Shown here: piece by piece, positions 1 to 5,993 of the stretch
How the letters are laid out: the number at the start of each line of letters is the position of its first letter
Numbering within the stretch: position 1 is the stretch's first letter
Source of the DNA: Clostridiales bacterium
GTDB taxonomy: Bacteria; Bacillota_A; Clostridia; Oscillospirales; Oscillospiraceae
Reading direction: 5' to 3'
NCBI GenBank assembly: GCA_019417795.1
Contig: DXUR01000183.1
Location: 1-5,993, forward strand
Length of the DNA: 5,993 nt
Translations under genes and position numbers: made by a program
The notes under the pieces: generated by a model
Databases searched by the model: none
The model's input: the letters and a program-made list of their open reading frames with translations, nothing else
What the model was told of the DNA's origin: nothing

Positions 1-1467
1 GCCGCGCCGGAGGAGGTCGGCAGCGTTCTGACGGTGGGTGATGAGATTGCCACCGTCAGCGGATTGGAGCACGCGGCCTACGGCGAAATTCTGCAATTTT
101 CCTCCGGTGTGAAGGGCATGGTGCAGGATCTGCGGCCCGACCGGGTGGGCTGCATCCTCTTTGGCGGCAGCGAGGCCATTGAATCCGGCAGCATCGTCCG
201 CCGCACAGGTAAGACCGCCGGTATCCCGGTAGGGGACGGCTTTCTGGGCCGGGTGGTGGACGCGCTGGGTATGCCCATTGACGGGCAGGGCGACATTCCG
301 TCGGAGGGCTATCTGCCCATTGAGTCCCCGGCCCCCGGCATCATTGACCGCCAGCCGGTAAACGCTCCTATGGAGACGGGCCTGCTCGCCATCGATTCCA
401 TGTTCCCCATCGGACGGGGACAGCGGGAGCTGATCATCGGCGACCGGCAGACCGGCAAGACCGCCATCGCCCTGGACACCGTTCTGAACCAGAAAGGGAA
501 GGGTGTGGTGTGCATCTATGTCGCCATCGGGCAGAAATCCAGCTCCGTTGCCCAACTGGTAGAGAATCTGAAGCACAAGGGCGCTATGGACTATACCATC
601 GTGGTGAACGCGCCCGCCAGCGCGTCGGCGTCCTTGCAGTACATTGCTCCCTATGCCGGAACAGCACTGGGCGAGTACTTCATGCGGAAGGGCCGGGACG
701 TTCTGATCGTCTATGACGATCTCTCCAAGCACGCCGTGGCCTACCGGACTCTGAGCCTGCTGCTGGAGCGGTCTCCCGGACGGGAGGCCTACCCCGGCGA
801 TGTGTTCTATCTGCACTCCCGTCTGCTGGAGCGGTCCGCCCACCTCTCGGAGGAATTGGGCGGCGGCAGCATGACGGCGCTGCCCATCGTGGAGACCCAG
901 GCCGGCGACGTGTCCGCCTACATCCCCACCAACATCATTTCCATCACTGACGGCCAGATCTTTCTGGAGAGCAGTCTGTTCTTCTCCGGCCAGCGGCCCG
1001 CGGTCAACGTGGGCTTGTCGGTGTCCCGTGTGGGCGGCGACGCTCAGACGAAGGCCATGAAAAAGGCGGCTGGCGCCCTGCGTCTGGATCTGGCCCAGTA
1101 CCGGGAAATGGAGGTCTTTACCCAGTTTTCCAGCGATCTGGACGAGACCACCAAGCGGCAGCTGATTTACGGGCAAGGCCTGATGCGCCTGCTGCGCCAG
1201 CCCCAGAACCACCCCTACCAGCAGCACCAGCAGGTGATTTTGCTGGTGGCGGCGCTGGATCATGTGATGCAGACGGTGCCCCTTGTGCGGATGGATGATT
1301 TTCGCACCGGGCTCCTGACCTATATCGAGACCCAGGACCAGGCCCTGTGCCGCCGGATCGATGAGAGCGGTCAGTTAAGTGATGAGGACCGGGAGACGAT
1401 CCTGAAGCTGTCCAGAGAATTTCTGACGCGGTTCCAGACGGAAGCCGCGGAAAAGAGCGGTGAGTGA
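1..1467 (+). CDS. atpA: F1F0 ATP synthase subunit alpha (5' end outside window)
   Basis: This is the alpha subunit of the F1 headpiece; three alpha alternate with three catalytic beta subunits and hold non-catalytic nucleotides. The reading frame is open from base 1 and aligns with family members from about residue 25, so roughly 25 N-terminal residues are missing. The GTG at 34 is an internal codon, not the start. 488 residues are visible. In that numbering the Walker A P-loop GDRQTGKT is at 147-154 (bases 439-462), and the Walker B strand DVLIVYDD is at 233-240. The arginine-finger segment SVSRVGG has its Arg at residue 343 (base 1027), and it reaches the neighbouring beta site. The C-terminal helical domain follows to the TGA at 1465-1467. 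All hallmark residues are present, so the protein looks functional. It is followed after one base by atpG. Identity is very secure; only the start is unseen. Confidence 0.97.
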   Translation, partial: AAPEEVGSVLTVGDEIATVSGLEHAAYGEILQFSSGVKGMVQDLRPDRVGCILFGGSEAIESGSIVRRTGKTAGIPVGDGFLGRVVDALGMPIDGQGDIPSEGYLPIESPAPGIIDRQPVNAPMETGLLAIDSMFPIGRGQRELIIGDRQTGKTAIALDTVLNQKGKGVVCIYVAIGQKSSSVAQLVENLKHKGAMDYTIVVNAPASASASLQYIAPYAGTALGEYFMRKGRDVLIVYDDLSKHAVAYRTLSLLLERSPGREAYPGDVFYLHSRLLERSAHLSEELGGGSMTALPIVETQAGDVSAYIPTNIISITDGQIFLESSLFFSGQRPAVNVGLSVSRVGGDAQTKAMKKAAGALRLDLAQYREMEVFTQFSSDLDETTKRQLIYGQGLMRLLRQPQNHPYQQHQQVILLVAALDHVMQTVPLVRMDDFRTGLLTYIETQDQALCRRIDESGQLSDEDRETILKLSREFLTRFQTEAAEKSGE

Positions 1468-1468
1468 G

Positions 1469-3773
<2,305 letters not shown>

Positions 3774-3774
<1 letters not shown>

Positions 3775-4190
3775 TGAGCGCGTTTCACGCACAGATCCTG
3801 GCCTCGGACACTCTGTTCTTTGACGGTGACTGCGAATTCATGGTGGTGCCCTGTACGGACGGCGCAATGGGGATCCTCTCCCACCACAGCAATATGATCG
3901 CGGCTGTGGTGCCGGGGGAGCTGCGGTTTCAGCCGGTGGGCGGCCCGCTGCGGACAGCGGCCGTTTCCGCCGGACTGGTGAAGGTCGAAGCAGGGGAGGT
4001 CATGCTTCTGGTGTCCACGGCGGAGCGGCCGGAGGACATTGACGTCAACCGGGCAAGACGGGCGGAGGACGCTGCGAAGGAGGCCCTTCTGCAAAAGAAA
4101 AGTATGCAGGAGCACCGGAACGCGGAGGCCCAGCTGGCCCGGGCCATCAGCCGTCTGCGGACCAAAGAACACTGGAACAGCAGACGCTGA
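3774..4190 (+). CDS. atpC: F1F0 ATP synthase subunit epsilon
   Basis: This is the epsilon subunit, which binds the foot of gamma and the c-ring and can brake ATP hydrolysis. The 138-residue length is typical. The N-terminal beta-sandwich (about 1-86) shows family landmarks: FHAQILASDTLFFDGDCEF, then VVP, GAMGILSHHSNMIAAVVPGE, and a VSAGLVKVEAGEVMLLVSTAE stretch. The C-terminal helical hairpin (about 88-135) begins with IDVNRARRA and is rich in Ala, Glu, Arg and Lys. The helical domain is therefore retained, unlike shortened epsilon subunits, so inhibitory regulation is possible (inference). The ATG shares its A with the atpD stop (TGATG at 3772-3776), a strong sign of translational coupling. 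GAGG-type elements lie upstream at 3757-3760 and 3766-3769. No terminator follows it, and the next gene starts 32 nt later. Confidence 0.96.
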
Positions 4191-4209
4191 GCCATGAGAA
4201 CACTTGAAG

Positions 4210-4214
4210 AGGAG
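4210..4214 (+). promoter_or_regulatory. Ribosome binding site of the DUF1275 gene (decides the start)
   Basis: AGGAG within GAAGAGGAG lies eight bases before GTG 4223 but only two bases before the alternative in-frame TTG at 4217. The spacing favours the GTG as the true start. Confidence 0.75.
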
Positions 4215-4222
4215 TCTTGATT

Positions 4223-4900
4223 GTGAACCTCCGGAATCATCACGGCCAGATGTCGGAATCCCTGCTGACCGCCTCATTTATCATTCTCTCCGGCGGCTTG
4301 CAGGACGCCTATACCTATCTCTGCCGGGGCAAGGTGTTTGCCAATGCCCAGACGGGCAACATCGTACTGTGCAGCGCCTATCTGTTTGACGGCCAGTGGC
4401 GGCACAGCGCCCGGTATCTCGTCCCGGTGCTGTCGTTTCTGCTGGGGATCTTCGCGGCGGAGTGCATCCACCGCCATTTCAAGTACACGGAGAAGGTGCA
4501 CTGGCGGCAGATGATCATTTTAGCGGAGATCGCTTTGCTGTTTGCGGTGGGCTTTCTGCCGCAGGAGGCCAACACCTTCGCCAACGCCGTTGTGTCCTTT
4601 GTCTGTGCCATGCAGGTGCAGACCTTCCGCAAGGTCCGGGGCCACGCTTACGCCAGTACCATGTGCATCGGCAATATGCGCAGCGGCACGGAGGCCCTGT
4701 GCGTCTATTTTCACACCCATGACCGGGAGGTGCTCTGCAAGGCGCTGACCTATTTCGGCGTCATCGGCCTGTTTGCCATGGGCGCGGGACTGGGGGCGCT
4801 GTTGTCGGCGCACATGGCCGAACGGGGCATCTGGGTCTCCTGTGCACTGCTGGCCGTCAGCTTTTTCATCATGTTCATCCGGGAAGAAGAAAAGGCGTGA
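4223..4900 (+). CDS. YoaK/DUF1275 family integral membrane protein, function unknown
   Basis: This 225-residue protein matches the YoaK/DUF1275 family (Pfam DUF1275), whose biochemical role is not established. Visible signatures are LSGGLQDAYTYLCRGKVFAN and AQTGNIVL at 22-49, then CAMQVQTFRKVRGHAYASTM and CIGNMRSGTEAL at 128-159. Hydrophobic, probably membrane-spanning stretches lie near 14-33, 64-82, 97-113, 117-133, 175-195 and 203-219, so about six helices are likely. The two signature loops resemble each other (RG, then A, then T/C-x-GN), suggesting an internally duplicated fold. The start is set at GTG 4223 by the AGGAG at 4210-4214; a TTG start at 4217 would add two residues. It follows atpC by 32 nt without a terminator, so it is probably transcribed with the ATP synthase genes. 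Whether that reflects a functional link is unknown. The protein ends in a charged REEEKA tail, predicted to lie outside the membrane. Confidence 0.9.
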   Translation: MNLRNHHGQMSESLLTASFIILSGGLQDAYTYLCRGKVFANAQTGNIVLCSAYLFDGQWRHSARYLVPVLSFLLGIFAAECIHRHFKYTEKVHWRQMIILAEIALLFAVGFLPQEANTFANAVVSFVCAMQVQTFRKVRGHAYASTMCIGNMRSGTEALCVYFHTHDREVLCKALTYFGVIGLFAMGAGLGALLSAHMAERGIWVSCALLAVSFFIMFIREEEKA

Positions 4901-4966
4901 GCGATAGATAGGGCCTGGATCTCAGTATACCGTCTCATTCTCCATAAAGCTTCCTGCATGAACAGC

Positions 4967-5048
4967 GCACCGCGAACCTGCACAAATGCCAGTGCATGAA
5001 GGGTTCGTGCATCCTTTCCGGTTGCCCCGCAGGGGCGAGGAACTGGCA
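4967..5048. other. Structured intergenic element with competing stems
   Basis: Several stems are visible. CGAACC (4973-4978) pairs with GGTTCG (5002-5007), and TGCAC (4979-4983) with GTGCA (4992-4996) inside it, leaving a one-sided bulge at 4997-5001. GCCCC-GCA-GGGGC forms a compact hairpin at 5024-5036, flanked by TTCC/GGAA (5016-5019 with 5039-5042). A competing long-range pairing joins TGCCAGT (4987-4993) with ACTGGCA (5042-5048). The octamer TGCATGAA occurs twice, at 4955-4962 and 4993-5000. None of these stems is followed by a T-run, so they are not ordinary terminators. The function is unknown; it could be a 3' UTR structure, an intergenic repeat unit or a small RNA on either strand. 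Confidence 0.4.
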
Positions 5049-5062
5049 CATTTCTTATTTTT

Positions 5063-5078
5063 CTATGCTTTTGCATAG
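5063..5078. repeat. Perfect inverted repeat (6-bp stem, TTTT loop)
   Basis: CTATGC-TTTT-GCATAG is a perfect inverted repeat. It overlaps a second, mutually exclusive one: GCTTTTGC (5067-5074) can pair with GCAAAAAGC (5078-5086) with one bulged base. There is no T-run directly after it on either strand, so it is not called as a terminator. Confidence 0.5.
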
Positions 5079-5080
5079 CA

Positions 5081-5104
5081 AAAAGCCCGTCTATCTGGGT
5101 TTTT
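5081..5104 (+). terminator. Possible weak compact terminator
   Basis: AAAAGCCC (5081-5088) can pair with GGGTTTTT (5097-5104) using one G-U wobble, around an 8-nt loop. The T-run is largely the closing stem itself. It could act as a first, leaky stop for the atp/DUF1275 transcript ahead of the stronger hairpin at 5114. It has only three G-C pairs, so the call is tentative. Confidence 0.35.
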
Positions 5105-5113
5105 CCGGTAAAC

Positions 5114-5151
5114 AAAACTGCTCCGACACTTGTGTGCCGGAGCAGTTTTTT
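5114..5151. terminator. Strong bidirectional intrinsic terminator between convergent genes
   Basis: AAAACTGCTCCG (5114-5125) is a perfect 12-bp match to CGGAGCAGTTTT (5138-5149). The loop region at 5126-5137 can extend the stem with ACA/TGT. A run of six T follows on the + strand (5146-5151). On the - strand the outer A-tract reads as TTTTGTTT. It can therefore end the atp-DUF1275 transcript from the left and act as a back-up stop for the lipoprotein transcript from the right. Confidence 0.9.
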
Positions 5152-5202
5152 CCACGTTGTCAAAATGGCCGTACCAAATTCTGCATTGCCTGTTTTCACG
5201 GC

Positions 5203-5233
5203 AAAAAACCGCCCGGGTCAAGCCCAAGGCGGT
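5203..5233 (-). terminator. Intrinsic terminator of the lipoprotein gene
   Basis: Read on the - strand, ACCGCC (5233-5228) pairs with GGCGGT (5213-5208). An inner GGG/CCC pair (5225-5223 with 5217-5215) closes a 5-nt loop. A run of six T follows, corresponding to A 5203-5208. It lies about 90 nt downstream of the lipoprotein stop codon. On the + strand the T-tract is poor (TCTTTC), so it mainly serves the - strand. Confidence 0.85.
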
Positions 5234-5322
5234 CTTTCGCGCGATTCGGAACGTTTCCTCCGCAAAACAGCTCCCAGAGGGCATTTGCCGGCTGCGGAGT
5301 ATTTCTCGACAGAGGGAATCTT

Positions 5323-5925
5323 TCAGCTTGCAAGGAAGGTTTCCGCGATGGTGGGCAGCCGGGCGCCGAAGCCCTCAGCCGCTTCCGCCGGATACCGCCA
5401 CGAAACAGCATAGGAATCCGCGCCGCCCGCAGCCACAAAGAAAGAAAGGTATTCGCCCTTTTCATTTGTGCCCGTCAGCGGGTCACCGGGGCTACCGCCC
5501 ATCAGATCCTCAAACTCATAGCCGCTGGACTGAGCAAAGGCATCCCGCGCCTCCGTGACCGTCATATCCCCATAGCGGGATACAGACAGCGCCACATCGC
5601 TGTTGAAGGCGCTGACCCAGGTATCCGTCGGAACGTCGCTCTCCGCGGACTGCTCCGGGCCGTCCCAGTCCTCATCGGGAATATAGAGGGAGTACCCATC
5701 CCCGACATACAGGGTGGCAGGCAGAGCTTCTTCCTCGCCCTCAACGAAAAAGGTCAAGTCGACCTGTTCCGCACGGGCAGGCGTCTCCGGCTCCGGACTC
5801 ACAGGCGGTTCATTGGGTTCCTGCTGCGTGGGAGACGGGTCGGAAGGGGGGACCGGCGTTTCGGGTTCCTGTCCGCAGCCGGTCAGCAGGAAAAGGGACA
5901 ATAAAACGATCCAAAGCTTTTTCAT
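5323..5925 (-). CDS. Predicted lipoprotein of unknown function
   Basis: This 200-residue protein is exported and probably lipid-anchored. MKKLWIVLLSLFLLTGC gives a short charged N-region, a hydrophobic core at 4-14 and a lipobox L-T-G-C with the acylated Cys at 17. Residues 20-52 form a Pro/Glu-rich spacer with 12 prolines and EPETP at both 20-24 and 45-49; this probably holds the folded part off the membrane. The domain at 54-200 is compact and acidic. It contains TLYVGDGYSLYIPDEDW at 71-87, an aromatic-rich FFVAAGGADSYAVSWRYP at 162-179 and a C-terminal helix (AEGFGARLPTIAETFLAS). I do not recognise a named family. The GYSLYIP...W pattern loosely recalls small PsbP/Mog1-like alpha-beta folds, which is speculation. 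The start is chosen for the perfect signal peptide; no good Shine-Dalgarno precedes it (CCGAAATA). The AT-rich bases 5926-5993 upstream may hold its promoter, but no clear -35/-10 pair is seen. Confidence 0.85.
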   Translation of the reverse strand: MKKLWIVLLSLFLLTGCGQEPETPVPPSDPSPTQQEPNEPPVSPEPETPARAEQVDLTFFVEGEEEALPATLYVGDGYSLYIPDEDWDGPEQSAESDVPTDTWVSAFNSDVALSVSRYGDMTVTEARDAFAQSSGYEFEDLMGGSPGDPLTGTNEKGEYLSFFVAAGGADSYAVSWRYPAEAAEGFGARLPTIAETFLAS

Positions 5926-5993
5926 TATTTCGGCATGGATACATATCTAAATATTGGGTCGATTGAAAACTTCAGGGAGTACTATACAACCTA

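Larger units (their letters stand above)
4901..5322. other. Non-coding convergent intergenic region rich in hairpins
   Basis: No credible gene is seen in these 422 bases between the + operon and the - strand lipoprotein gene. The region holds two clear terminators (5114-5151 and 5203-5233), a weaker compact one (5081-5104), and a structured block at 4967-5078. Further short palindromes occur toward the lipoprotein stop: TCGCGCGA at 5237-5244, GGAA/TTCC at 5248-5258, and CTCCGC/GCGGAG at 5258-5263 and 5294-5299, which would close a 30-nt loop. Frames that cross it run through the terminators and show no family resemblance. Confidence 0.8.

Noticed and set aside
34..36. GTG at 34 as the start of atpA
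   Set aside because: The frame is open to base 1 and the residues before 34 (EEVGSVLTV) match the alpha-subunit family, so the true start is upstream of the window.
1460..1462. GTG at 1460 as the start of atpG
   Set aside because: It overlaps atpA and adds only three residues absent from the family; ATG 1469 matches the usual gamma N-terminus.
4967..5048. A known riboswitch class in the structured block
   Set aside because: No conserved core of a class I know could be matched on either strand, and the block lies downstream of the genes on both sides rather than in a leader.
4750..5199. Open frame of 149 codons on the - strand covering the intergenic region and the antisense 3' end of the DUF1275 gene
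   Set aside because: It runs straight through the strong bidirectional terminator and the structured block, overlaps a well-supported gene, and shows no domain signature. It is better explained by non-coding structured sequence.
4996..5904. 302-codon + strand frame opposite the lipoprotein gene
   Set aside because: It crosses two terminators and is antisense to a gene with a clear signal peptide and lipobox; its translation is Arg/Gly-rich low-information sequence typical of a shadow of GC-rich coding DNA.
5926..5993. A sigma-70 promoter for the lipoprotein gene
   Set aside because: The stretch is AT-rich and has hexamers loosely like -10 boxes, but no -35/-10 pair with good sequence and spacing could be defended.

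Overview
The window is about 60% GC by eye, gene-dense and ordinary chromosomal in character. The best guess for the source is a high-GC member of the Clostridia, for example an Oscillospiraceae-type gut anaerobe. This is an inference from three things: the ATP synthase sequences, the class of YoaK/DUF1275 protein, and a short Gram-positive-style lipoprotein with a Pro/Glu-rich linker. No rRNA or other firm taxonomic marker is present.

Bases 1-4190 hold the distal half of a canonical F-type ATP synthase operon on the + strand: atpA (alpha, missing its N-terminus at the window edge), atpG (gamma), atpD (beta) and atpC (epsilon). The genes are packed head to tail: a 1-nt gap between atpA and atpG, a 2-nt gap between atpG and atpD, and a 1-nt TGATG overlap between atpD and atpC. 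Together they supply the catalytic alpha/beta hexamer, the gamma rotor and the epsilon stalk/brake of F1. The membrane (Fo) genes and delta should lie upstream, outside the window, so ion specificity (H+ or Na+) cannot be judged here.

At 4223-4900, only 32 nt after atpC and with no terminator between, lies a YoaK/DUF1275 family integral membrane protein of unknown function. It appears to be co-transcribed as the last gene of the operon.

Bases 4901-5322 are non-coding and dense in hairpins. They separate the + operon from a convergent - strand gene. They contain a strong bidirectional terminator (5114-5151), a terminator suited to the - strand gene (5203-5233), a weaker compact hairpin (5081-5104), and a structured stretch (4967-5078) with several competing stems and a repeated octamer that the terminators do not explain.

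At 5323-5925 on the - strand is a 200-residue predicted lipoprotein of unknown function. The last 68 bases are AT-rich and would be its upstream region. No mobile element, CRISPR array, tRNA or rRNA was seen. The most interesting items are the structured intergenic block, the attachment of a DUF1275 gene to the atp operon, and a Leu-to-Arg change in a conserved beta-subunit loop. Nothing here clearly amounts to a new biological system.
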